The position numbers and the translations under genes are program-made. Under the pieces are notes generated by a model that was given only the letters and a program-made list of their open reading frames with translations, did not search any database and was not told where the DNA came from. A stretch of 64,000 bases of DNA from the NCBI GenBank assembly GCA_031315865.1, contig JALDRJ010000002.1, positions 2,578,001 to 2,642,000 on the forward strand, read 5' to 3'. Position 1 is the stretch's first letter; every line of letters begins with the position of its first letter. The stretch comes from Nitrospirales bacterium. Its GTDB lineage: Bacteria; Nitrospirota; Nitrospiria; Nitrospirales; UBA8639. Of the stretch, positions 47,464-55,796 are shown piece after piece.

Positions 47464-47778
47464 CTACTCCACCGTGACCGCTGTGCCATAGACATAAATT
47501 TCTGCGGCTCCCGCCGCCACCGAAGAAGTTGAAAATCGTACGTTCACGATCGCATTAGCGCCCATTTGTTGAGCTTGCGCTTTCATGCGCTCGATGGCTT
47601 CTTCGCGGGATTCGCCCAGCAGTTCCGTATACCCTTTCAGTTCGCCGCCGAAGATGTTCTTCAGACTCGCCATGATATCACGGCCGACATGTTTGGCGCG
47701 TACGGTGCTGCCGGAAACGATGCCATGACAGATCGTGATTCTTTTTCCCGGTACGTCCTCAATATTCGTGACAAACAT
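47464..47778 (-). CDS. YbjQ / UPF0145 family protein
   Basis: 104 residues, full length for the family: GSTVRAKHVGRDI, FGGELKGYTELLGESREEAIERM and an end with YVYGTAVTVE. First gene of a three-gene unit (YbjQ, anchored YbjQ-like, M48 peptidase), separated from the second by six bases. Confidence 0.9.
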   Translation of the reverse strand: MFVTNIEDVPGKRITICHGIVSGSTVRAKHVGRDIMASLKNIFGGELKGYTELLGESREEAIERMKAQAQQMGANAIVNVRFSTSSVAAGAAEIYVYGTAVTVE

Positions 47779-47947
47779 AACAGCTCCTTCATATGGGATC
47801 GCGGAGATATCGTAACGCGTCTTGTCTCTCGCCTTGCGGCTTGACCACCTACGTATATTTCTTATTCGGTCGAGCGCCTTGAATAACCTAAGCAGAAAAT
47901 TTCTGTGTTGGAGGGGAACTCTATCGTACGGGAAGGAGGAAATCTAC

Positions 47948-48565
47948 TCACGAAGAGGCGTTTCGATCATGAAGTCCCGCAAAGCCTTCACTGTGTGGAG
48001 AAATATCCGCAATGATTACGTACCGTAATGGACCGCCGGCCCTGATCGCGTCGAACGGGAAACAGGTGATGAGCGCGAGGCGTGACAGCGTGGGATCCTG
48101 ATAAATCCTGGCATGACGCACATCGACCACTTTCCTGTCCGAGATGGTGTATGAAATATGTTGCCCTTCGGGGAGCTCGATGCGCACGACGTCCCCCAAT
48201 TGGATGTCTTTCAAAAAGCGAAAATGCGTGTCGCGATGTCCGTTGAGGATCGTGGTTCCTCGTTGACCCGGGAGCGGGCTGCTGGAAACATGCCCAGGTC
48301 CAAAAGCGAGTGTTCGACCACTGGCGTCAGCCAGGATGAACATGTCGATATCGTACCTTGGGGCCACTAATCGTGCGATCGGCCAAGTATCCGCCCAAGG
48401 CCAGGGCTGTACGTGGCGGTCTCCAGTTAACGTTTGAGCCCACGCTCGTTCTAAAAGATACTGCGCGAGATGGGCTTTTAAAAAGATCCATGTTCCGCTT
48501 CCAATATTCCAGCCTCCGGCTGCACACAGTATCAAAACGGCGAGTGTGAGGAATGCGCGGTTCAT
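47948..48565 (-). CDS. class GN sortase
   Basis: 205 residues. N-terminal membrane helix (5-27) and the sortase barrel with catalytic H110 (GHRDTHF), C168 (ALITCFPF) and R181 (PLRYV). Its ATG overlaps the stop of the VIT/vWA protein (ATGA), the characteristic pairing of class GN sortase with a dedicated single target. It would cleave and transfer the target at the outer side of the inner membrane. Confidence 0.93.
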   Translation of the reverse strand: MNRAFLTLAVLILCAAGGWNIGSGTWIFLKAHLAQYLLERAWAQTLTGDRHVQPWPWADTWPIARLVAPRYDIDMFILADASGRTLAFGPGHVSSSPLPGQRGTTILNGHRDTHFRFLKDIQLGDVVRIELPEGQHISYTISDRKVVDVRHARIYQDPTLSRLALITCFPFDAIRAGGPLRYVIIADISPHSEGFAGLHDRNASS

Positions 48566-50700
48566 GTGCGAGCTCTACGCCATTGGTAGCTGACGAATGC
48601 CAGCAACAGGCAGGCTAACCCGACCACAAGATGCCATGGTCCTTCCGTCGCTCCTGCGGCAAGCCCAAAGATCTTTGTATAGTCCTGCCCGTAGGGCAGA
48701 TTCGTTTTCATGGCGTGGGTATGCAGATTGTGGTCAGGTGTTCGACTCGGAGTGACATCGACCGCAACCAGGCTGGTATATCGCGAGACCAAATGGTGGT
48801 CCCGAGCCAGTTTGATGACCTGTTCGCGAATGGCCGGATCCTCCTGCCGATCCAGATGGCTGTCCAGTAGGGCTGTGATTCGCTGTCTGGCCCAGTAGAC
48901 GGCCAGGCCTTGTCGTGGAGCAGCGTCGTTCAGACGAAGAAAAGTGTCCCAACTTCTAGGTCCGATCCTGCCTGTGATTCTGGCTTCGTGAACAGGGGTT
49001 TCGGTGCGGAACGCAAGCATCAGGGGCTCGCCCAGGTAAAGATCGGGGATGTGCTGTGGGACGATGGCCGCTTGAACGTTGCTCGGAAGCTGAAGCTCGA
49101 TATCTGTGACGATAGGATGCTCGAGCTTTTCAAAGAGCTGGCCCATCTTTTCTTGCACTTCACGGTGATGTCCGATGTAGGTGAATGTGCCACGGCCAAA
49201 CTTGGCGGCATGCCGCATGAAATAACTATTCGGCGCCGATCCAATCCCTACGGTGAACAAACGAGTGGGGCCGAGTTGTTGCTCAATGAGGCGAAATAAT
49301 GCGGCCTCATTCCCGACTTGTCCGTCTGTGATGAAGATGACCTGCCTTAGCTTCGTGTGGGTCTCCCGAGTCTGGAGCGCCTGTTGAAGAGCCGGTAACA
49401 TTTCAGTTCCGCCCTCGGCTTCGAGGCGCGCAATGTACCGAGCGGCTTGGCGGATCGCTTGGGGGGTAACCGGTTGAGTGGAAGGAAATAAGGAATGGGC
49501 ATCGTGATTAAACTGGATGATGTTGAATCGATCTTTTGTCTTCAAGCGGGTGAGCGCGAGCTGCAACGCCAGCTTGGCCTGCTCGATGGACGTTCCATGC
49601 ATGGAGCCCGACGTATCGATGACAAATGTGACATCGCGGCTGACAGTGAGTTGACTGGAAAACACGGGTGCTGGCGGCGTCACCATCAGAAGGAAGTAGG
49701 TATGTGTCCCATGTTGTTCCTGAAACATCGTAGCGTGTGGGGCATGACCGGCTTTGGGTTCCCAGGTCAATTCGAAGTCACGATCCGCTGGAATGTGATG
49801 TTCCTCAAGGCGAATCGTGTAGTGTTTGTCTTCGTGTTCTGTGTGTTCTGTTTGGTCAATGTCATGATACCGCGAGAAGACGCGAGCCAGGGGGAAGCCG
49901 GGAGCCAGTGTGATGGTGAGCGAGGTGGGGTTGAGAGGACCGTCTTGGGGTTCTTGAACGGGAGGAGTAATCCGTGATGCGTCCGGGACTTGGTCTGTAT
50001 TCCTTGCCCAGCCATGTCCATCCGGCTCTGGGGAAAATGCCTGCCCAGTTGTTTCGGCTCCTGGAATATATCGAGGTCCAACCACCATGGGAAAGCGCAG
50101 GGAGAATTGCTCGCCTTCAACATGAACGGTTTCCTGGTATTCGATTTCGACACTGATGCGTTCGTTTGGTCCGATATTGGCGACTGATGTCGTGAATATA
50201 TTCGCTCGTTCTTGTTCGATTAAGCTCGCTTTCTTTCCTTCGCCTTTGGCTTTCGCGTACGTCTTCCGCGCTTGAGCCCGTTCTTGAATCATGCCTTTAA
50301 TCACCCGGTCTCCGATGCGCATGCGCAAATGATCAACGGCGGCTGTTTCCGGAAGCGGGAACACGTAGATCCCCTCCGCCCACTCAGACCCGGGGTTTTG
50401 AAACTCTTGCCGTACCGTCGACCTGGCGACAAGGCCGGTGACGAAGATATGGACATCGGTGCGTAACGTGGGGGCGGGGAAGAGGCGATCGTCCGTTGAT
50501 GTCCGGAACAGCAGGGTTCCCTGAGTGACATCGTGGGGTGTTGTTTGCGCGTTTTCTTGGTCGCGTTTCGCATAAATCAGAGAATCGGTCCAGAGGGCGC
50601 TGACGAGTATGAGCGTCAACACCCAAAGGATTTGCCGATAGAGTTGCTTGATCGCATATTGGCGAGTCGGAAGTCTTCGGACGGGTCGAGACGGCTGCAT
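48562..50700 (-). CDS. VIT/vWA-domain sortase target protein
   Basis: 712 residues. N-terminal signal helix (about 22-40), VIT domain (about 60-210), vWA domain (about 354-520) with an intact MIDAS motif DTSGS, a linker region, and a C-terminal membrane helix (689-707) followed by RRART. This matches the family called marine proteobacterial sortase target protein. The expected LPxT-like signal is not obvious: LAAGATEGP precedes the helix and an LPYG occurs about 20 residues earlier. Stop overlaps the sortase start. Confidence 0.93.
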   Translation of the reverse strand: MQPSRPVRRLPTRQYAIKQLYRQILWVLTLILVSALWTDSLIYAKRDQENAQTTPHDVTQGTLLFRTSTDDRLFPAPTLRTDVHIFVTGLVARSTVRQEFQNPGSEWAEGIYVFPLPETAAVDHLRMRIGDRVIKGMIQERAQARKTYAKAKGEGKKASLIEQERANIFTTSVANIGPNERISVEIEYQETVHVEGEQFSLRFPMVVGPRYIPGAETTGQAFSPEPDGHGWARNTDQVPDASRITPPVQEPQDGPLNPTSLTITLAPGFPLARVFSRYHDIDQTEHTEHEDKHYTIRLEEHHIPADRDFELTWEPKAGHAPHATMFQEQHGTHTYFLLMVTPPAPVFSSQLTVSRDVTFVIDTSGSMHGTSIEQAKLALQLALTRLKTKDRFNIIQFNHDAHSLFPSTQPVTPQAIRQAARYIARLEAEGGTEMLPALQQALQTRETHTKLRQVIFITDGQVGNEAALFRLIEQQLGPTRLFTVGIGSAPNSYFMRHAAKFGRGTFTYIGHHREVQEKMGQLFEKLEHPIVTDIELQLPSNVQAAIVPQHIPDLYLGEPLMLAFRTETPVHEARITGRIGPRSWDTFLRLNDAAPRQGLAVYWARQRITALLDSHLDRQEDPAIREQVIKLARDHHLVSRYTSLVAVDVTPSRTPDHNLHTHAMKTNLPYGQDYTKIFGLAAGATEGPWHLVVGLACLLLAFVSYQWRRART

Positions 50701-50821
50701 GGCGTGTTCCTTTCACGGTCGATCTAGAGGTTTCGTAATCTGTCGAAACGCGGTCATTCCAGGGAAAGGAGCTGCGAAGCTGACCGGGTGGATGTCAGTT
50801 CGCAGCTCTCATGAAGACGCA

Positions 50822-51697
50822 TTAGGGTTGGGGCGCTTCCTGGTCGGAGGATGAGGGAACTGAAGAGGCGTCAATTTCTTCAGTGAGCATGACCGTGGTC
50901 GTTGACGTATCCTCATCTGAGGACGTGTTTTCAGGAATGGCCACGTGCTCTTGAACCAGCTCTTCTGGTAAAAGTTCAGCCGTCTTCAAGGGCGAAGGAG
51001 GCTCGGATGCCATCGTCAGTTCATCGGCGCTCATGATGAGGTGCGCCCGGCGGTTTTGTCGAAAGCAGTCTTCAGATTCTTCCACACAGACCGTGATTTG
51101 AGAGCCGAAACTTTCAACCTCGATGGTATCCTCGTCCAAGCCTTCTGCCACAAGGTACGCCTTCACGGCTTCTGCCCGGCGCAGGCCTAACGTCCGGTTG
51201 TAGGTGTCCGTTCCCCTCTGGTCGGCATGTCCTTGGACCGTAATCTTGAGAGACTTCTGGTCTTTGATGGGTGAGATTTGCGTCTGAATGGCGGTTTTGG
51301 CTTCGTCGGAGAGCGAGGCTTGATCAAAGTTGAAATAGATGTCTGATTCCTTCAGAGACGATGTGGAGTCAGAGGCGGGTATGTCCGGTTCGAACGAAAC
51401 CAGGGTGGTGTCCTCTTGCAGGTCCGAGCTCACCTCGTTTGCGGATGTGGGTGAAGGGGACGAAGATTGAAGCACTCGTGAGACTTCCTGACTGTCTGCC
51501 GGCCTGGACGCAATGGCCTGGGATGGCTCATGATCCGAGACCAGCCACATGCCGCTGACCCCAAGCGTCAGCACCAGGAGGCTGGAGCCCAGAATGAGAA
51601 TTTCCTTTGAGGATGTTTCTTCTCCGGAAGGCTGTTTTGCGGCTTGTTCCGGTGAAGCGTTTTTTTGATTGGGTGAATGATGAGTGTTTGGTCGCAT
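50822..51697 (-). CDS. OmpA-family protein with N-terminal membrane anchor
   Basis: 291 residues from the ATG at 51697, fixed by GGAGG five bases upstream. An uncleaved-type helix (about 31-50) is followed by a low-complexity Ser/Glu/Asp-rich spacer and an OmpA peptidoglycan-binding domain: YFNFDQASLSD, VQGHADQRGTDTYN, LGLRRAEAVK, and CFRQNRRAHL. A second acidic low-complexity tail follows. It probably ties the inner membrane to the wall. It lies 120 bases upstream of the sortase-target gene on the same strand. Confidence 0.88.
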   Translation of the reverse strand: MRPNTHHSPNQKNASPEQAAKQPSGEETSSKEILILGSSLLVLTLGVSGMWLVSDHEPSQAIASRPADSQEVSRVLQSSSPSPTSANEVSSDLQEDTTLVSFEPDIPASDSTSSLKESDIYFNFDQASLSDEAKTAIQTQISPIKDQKSLKITVQGHADQRGTDTYNRTLGLRRAEAVKAYLVAEGLDEDTIEVESFGSQITVCVEESEDCFRQNRRAHLIMSADELTMASEPPSPLKTAELLPEELVQEHVAIPENTSSDEDTSTTTVMLTEEIDASSVPSSSDQEAPQP

Positions 51698-51877
51698 TGG
51701 AACCTCCATAACGTTAATGTGTTGTCGTAAGAGCTGTGCATTGCGATCGGCCGATCTGACTTTATTGTCAGGGGCCCTCTGGATGAGCCTGCGAAAACTG
51801 ATTGATTAACCTCCTTTCCGGTGATTCGCGGGCATGGCCGATTGGCAAGGTGGTAGAGCAATGGAAGTGCCACGGTA

Positions 51878-51984
51878 AATTTCAAAAAATATTTGAAATT
51901 ACAATGACTTATGGAAATTGTCGCTGCGTGGATTGTTGTGCGTTGCGTGGAATGCTGAGGGGCATGCGTGGCTATCCACGCATG
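51878..51984. repeat. two inverted repeats in the region before the Phd-like gene
   Basis: First: AATTTCAAA at 51878-51886 with TTTGAAATT at 51892-51900, five-base loop. Second: CATGCGTGG at 51963-51971 with CCACGCATG at 51976-51984, four-base loop, both perfect. No T-run follows, so they are not typical terminators. I see no gene between 51698 and 52051. They could be operators or mRNA structures. Confidence 0.55.
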
Positions 51985-52051
51985 GAAAAAGAGGGTACTG
52001 TTAGCAAATTTTGTATAGCGTACGTTCCATCTTTAAAAAGGGGTGATACAC

Positions 52052-52249
52052 GTGAAACGGAGGCCTGCGGGATCACACGAACTCATTACCATCACAGGGA
52101 AACGGGCCAATGCTGTCTTGTTGGCAGAAGGCGATTGGAAAGCGATAGAGGAAACCCTCTATCTTCTCTCTATTCCGGGTATGCTGACGTCGATTCAAAA
52201 AGGCATGAAAACGCCAATTAAAAAGTGTGCCAAGGATTTGAAGTGGTGA
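52052..52249 (+). CDS. short Phd/YefM-like antitoxin without toxin
   Basis: 65 residues from a GTG at 52052 that has AAGGGG eight bases upstream. It matches the second half of Phd/YefM antitoxins (ITITGKRANAVLLAEGDWKAIEETLYLLSIP, then KKCAKDLKW). The first ~20 residues of the DNA-binding part are missing and an in-frame TAA lies just upstream. No RelE/Doc partner follows: the next gene runs the other way. Truncated relic or a short regulatory variant. Confidence 0.65.
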   Translation: MKRRPAGSHELITITGKRANAVLLAEGDWKAIEETLYLLSIPGMLTSIQKGMKTPIKKCAKDLKW

Positions 52250-52291
52250 TGGGTATGGATGAGACGCAAGCACCCTGAAGGCCTGTCGTCC

Positions 52292-53944
52292 TTAATGATC
52301 GGTGCTTCCGGAATTGGCTTTTTCTTCATGTCGGTTTCCGATGAGATCGCGCTCCTGGAGGAGGCGCGAAAGGATGGTCACGGCTTTGTGTTGTCGCTCT
52401 AAGATACGATTGAGTTGACTGAGCAGATCGAGGAGATGGTCCAACTCATGGAGTCCAATGCTGCTGGTCGTGCCTCGCCGTAATAGCCGATCCTTGATTG
52501 TTTGGTACTGTTGTTCGATCGAGGTAAATCGCTGTTCGATGGAGGTTGAACTCAGCTTACCTGACCGTAAATGAATGCGGGATAAAAAAATGGCGACCGT
52601 TCGCTGATACGCGCTCAGTTCTTGTTTGAGCGATGGATCGCTCAAACGTTCTACTGCCGTGTGTAATCCGACGATGTCTTCCAGCAGATCTGTCCCTTCG
52701 GCCACATAATGCATGGCTCGCAACGTCTTGGTCAGTATGACGGACTCATGGTCATTCAATGGAAGTCTTTGAGTTGTGACCATGAAGGTGCCAACCGTTT
52801 CAATCAGTTGGGTGATCATGTCCTTTCTCCCTTGAAGTCGCCGACTGTACTCCTTCCCCTGCATGAATACCGACGCGGCCGTTTCACGCGCCAATTCTCC
52901 AATACGATCGACCTCCATGAGTAAGGCATTCAAGGCTAAGGCTGGGGTGGCCGTCACGGTTCCATCAAGGTATTTGGGCCGGCCTTCATCTTCCTCTGCC
53001 GTACGGTATTTCGTGCGCAGCCAAGCCACCAAGCGTTTGGTCATGGGCCAAAGGAGAATCACGCCCATGATGTTAAATGTTGTGTGAAACAGCGCTAAGA
53101 CCACGCTCGGTGTATCCTCGAGCCGTAACACTCGTCCGGTTTCAAGGATAAGCCAGATAAGAAGGGGAAGGATCATGAGTGCGACCACCCCCGTGAAAGC
53201 ATTAAATATGATATGGGCCGCCGCGACGCGTTTGGCATTGGGCGTTGCGCCGATGGACGTGAAGAAAGCCGTGGAGGTTGTGCCGAGATTTGCCCCAATC
53301 ACCATGGCGGCAGCGCTCGGTAAGGCCAGCATGCCGCCACTGGCTGCCGTCAGGGTCATAGCAATCGCAGCGCTCGACGACTGTGTGAGCACCGTTAGAA
53401 GGAATCCGATCCCGACCAGAAGGATGACTCCTATCACTCCGAGTTCTGAAACGATGGCGAGGCTAAACGACGTGGAAATAGACTGAAACGCAGTCTTGAG
53501 GGTATCGATGCCGATAAAGAATAGGCCAAAGCCGGCCAGGACTTGTCCAATCGCGCCTTTTCGTGCGGTTGGAAAAAAGAACCAAGTGGGGACGCCGATA
53601 CCGATCATGGGGAGCGCAAACAGTTCGACTTTGATGTTGAACCCCAATGCCGCGACAAGCCAGGCGGTCATCGTGGTGCCGATATTCGTTCCGTAGATCA
53701 CCCCAACTGCTTGAAAGAGGCTGAGAAGTCCGGCATTCACAAAACCGATGGTGGCGACGGTCACCGCGCTCGATGATTGCACAAGGGCTGTCAGTAGACA
53801 GCCTGTCGCAATGCCCTGAGCAGGGGTTCTCGTCCAGCGTCCGAGAATGTTTCGCAAGGCATCGCCACCGGCAAGCTTTAAGCCGTCGGTGATAAATTTC
53901 ATGGCAAGGAGGAATAAGCCGATCCCTCCGGCCAATTGCCCCAT
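52292..53944 (-). CDS. Na/Pi cotransporter family protein with PhoU-like tail
   Basis: 550 residues. The N-terminal ~330 residues hold two inverted copies of the NptA/YjbB motif (ALVQSSSAVTVATIGFVNAG and LTQSSSAAIAMTL, QSSS in each) in a multi-helix membrane domain. The C-terminal ~190 residues are soluble and PhoU-like. It is likely a sodium-dependent phosphate transporter or exporter. AAGGAG lies about 20 bases before the ATG, too far, so the real start may be slightly upstream at an unusual codon. Confidence 0.9.
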   Translation of the reverse strand: MGQLAGGIGLFLLAMKFITDGLKLAGGDALRNILGRWTRTPAQGIATGCLLTALVQSSSAVTVATIGFVNAGLLSLFQAVGVIYGTNIGTTMTAWLVAALGFNIKVELFALPMIGIGVPTWFFFPTARKGAIGQVLAGFGLFFIGIDTLKTAFQSISTSFSLAIVSELGVIGVILLVGIGFLLTVLTQSSSAAIAMTLTAASGGMLALPSAAAMVIGANLGTTSTAFFTSIGATPNAKRVAAAHIIFNAFTGVVALMILPLLIWLILETGRVLRLEDTPSVVLALFHTTFNIMGVILLWPMTKRLVAWLRTKYRTAEEDEGRPKYLDGTVTATPALALNALLMEVDRIGELARETAASVFMQGKEYSRRLQGRKDMITQLIETVGTFMVTTQRLPLNDHESVILTKTLRAMHYVAEGTDLLEDIVGLHTAVERLSDPSLKQELSAYQRTVAIFLSRIHLRSGKLSSTSIEQRFTSIEQQYQTIKDRLLRRGTTSSIGLHELDHLLDLLSQLNRILERQHKAVTILSRLLQERDLIGNRHEEKANSGSTDH

Positions 53945-54196
53945 GATGATCGCGATCGTTTGGACTCCTTATCGGAAGTAGAGAAGATATTTGAATGGAA
54001 TATTTATCTCTTGAAATTCTACCTCATTTCCCAAGCCAGAATGCACGGCTGGATCTTTATGCGTAACGGGGAAGATCAAGGCACATTTGACCTTGCTTGA
54101 ATTCAGGATAAGAGAGGCTTTTAAATGAAAAGAAAACGAGGAGTGTTCTTTTTGATTGATCGAGAAAATCCCCTGTGAGGGGAACGACGGGTGAGA

Positions 54197-54481
54197 TTAA
54201 TAGCTGGCGTAATCGTCGATGTGACCTTGCTCATCATCCAGGTCAGGCTCTTTGAGGTCTTTACCCGTTCGGTACATCATCTCTAACCGCCTGACTTCGG
54301 TGGCTCTTCGTTGCCGTTCTTCTAGGAGCATAGACACGATCGCGTTCCAAAAGGCTACCTCTTCGGCAGAGCCTTCAGTCAGCCGCTGGTCACGCCATTC
54401 TGTCGCAAATCGTGTGTAGACACGAATTTCGCAGTCATCGAAACTTTTGAGAGATTGAGCGAGATCTCGAACTGCGTTCAT
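54197..54481 (-). CDS. small hypothetical protein, paralogue of the 55.1-kb gene
   Basis: 94 residues from the ATG at 54481 (a longer frame to 54541 is open). It shares with the gene at 55061 the pattern EWRDQRL, AFWNAIV, EERQRR and RRLEMMYRTG. Charged helical, cytoplasmic. I know no family; a short acidic tail ends DDYASY. Confidence 0.6.
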   Translation of the reverse strand: MNAVRDLAQSLKSFDDCEIRVYTRFATEWRDQRLTEGSAEEVAFWNAIVSMLLEERQRRATEVRRLEMMYRTGKDLKEPDLDDEQGHIDDYASY

Positions 54482-54698
54482 ATCGGATCCTATCTTCTTC
54501 GGCGACACGAATGGTTCGGACAGTTTCCCCTGAGCCCTCACTGTGTAGTATCGGTTCTTTTACATGGAAATCTTTACCCAAAAAGGCGATAATAGTCAAA
54601 ATGTTGATATGTGTGTCGTCTGTGACAAATGGCGCTCAATCGTGAAAGACCCGACGCGTGGTTGGAGTCGTGGGAAAATTTTGAAACAGGAGACAAAT

Positions 54699-54917
54699 AT
54701 GAAACCTCAATGGGTCATCCTCTCACTATTAATCGGTGTGCTGGGAATGGGGGGATGTGGTGAAGATCCTCAACAATTGTTCGATACTGCACAATTCGAA
54801 GAACAGCAGGGGAATCGAGCGCATGCGAAACAATTGTATGAACAGATCATTCAACTGAATCCGGATGGCGAACTTGCCCAGAAGTCGAAGGAACGATTGG
54901 CCGAACTCAAGCCATAA
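54699..54917 (+). CDS. small TPR-like lipoprotein
   Basis: 72 residues from the ATG at 54699, which has AGGAGA six bases upstream. Signal peptide with lipobox GMGGC and then a single TPR-like hairpin (AQFEEQQGNRAHAKQLYEQIIQLNPDG). A membrane-anchored periplasmic adaptor is plausible. Stands between the two paralogous small genes and is convergent with the second. Confidence 0.7.
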   Translation: MKPQWVILSLLIGVLGMGGCGEDPQQLFDTAQFEEQQGNRAHAKQLYEQIIQLNPDGELAQKSKERLAELKP

Positions 54918-54918
54918 G

Positions 54919-54971
54919 GAACAGGGTTATCTGGCATGTTCGGTTTACGTAGCAGACCGGCCTGTTCTTTT
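54919..54971. terminator. probable rho-independent terminator
   Basis: GAACAGG (54919) pairs with CCTGTTC (54961-54967), with inner CTG/CAG pairs in a long loop, followed by TTTT. It comes right after the small lipoprotein stop, in the gap between convergent genes. Confidence 0.5.
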
Positions 54972-55060
54972 CGAGAGCATGTTTGTTTCTAGGACCAAAA
55001 TTCATCAGGGGAATGAGAAAGAACGAAGGGATAACGGCTAGAAGCGAGAAGTAGAATGGG

Positions 55061-55300
55061 CTACTCTTCGTCAGGGTCGTGGCCGGTTCGGTACATATAC
55101 TCGAGCCGACGGATCTCTCCTTCTCGTCGCAGGCGTTCGTCGATGCAGAGGTTCACGACGGTGTTCCAAAATCCTGCCTCAGCCATGGCCCCGGCCTCGA
55201 GCCGTTGATCACGAAATTCTCCGGCGAAGCAGGTATAATGGTTCAAATCGACGTCGTTAAAGTCCCGAAGAAAGGTGGCAAAGTCGTTGGCTGAACTCAT
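55061..55300 (-). CDS. small hypothetical protein, paralogue of the 54.2-kb gene
   Basis: 79 residues: EFRDQRLEAGAMAEAGFWNTVV, then ERLRREGEIRRLEYMYRTG, the same core as its neighbour. No membrane or signal segment. The pair flanks the small lipoprotein. Function unknown. Confidence 0.6.
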   Translation of the reverse strand: MSSANDFATFLRDFNDVDLNHYTCFAGEFRDQRLEAGAMAEAGFWNTVVNLCIDERLRREGEIRRLEYMYRTGHDPDEE

Positions 55301-55796
55301 GCGAGATTCCTTATTGATAACCGATTACCAGGTATATCGGTCATCAATTACCTCATTCTTGAGTCGCTGTTCCTTGACGGGAATCATCTCTTCCACTTCA
55401 TCTCACTGACTCTTCACGGACTCTTGAACTGGTTCGCCATGACGTGGTGAATTGCCGTCCATGCGGTGCTGGCCGTTGTCTCATGATCTTTCTTGTTGTG
55501 GCATGATATTGAAGGCTCTGTGGTCATTTTGATGAGTTGACCGAAGGTCACCTCCCCAACCCCGCCACACTGCTTCGAACGTTTCTCCAAGGGTTTCGGT
55601 GAGACTGGCCGTGTGCCATTAGTTATGCACCACCCGTATTGTCTTCCTGGCTGTCGACGGGCATCCTTGTTTTCTCTGTTCTCTTTCGTCCTGCATTTGT
55701 GAGGTAAATTACATTCTTGGAAGAAAGTGAGAAATTGGGTTACTCTACCGTTAAACGGGCGCAGCTAAGCACAGAAGAATTTGTCTAGAGGAGGTC
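55301..55796. other. gene-free upstream region of the binding protein
   Basis: I see no gene and no riboswitch-like architecture in this 496-base stretch. The last bases hold AGAGGAGG, the ribosome site of the binding-protein gene, so it should contain that gene's promoter. Confidence 0.5.

Noticed and set aside
52268..52307. AAGCACC/GGTGCTT hairpin as a terminator between the antitoxin and the Na/Pi gene
   Set aside because: One arm lies inside the Na/Pi coding sequence and no T-run follows in either direction.
55301..55796. Possible cyclic-di-GMP or guanidine riboswitch before the UrtA-like gene
   Set aside because: A short GGGTTACTC / GCGCAGC stretch looked suggestive, but the conserved helices and loops of these classes are absent.
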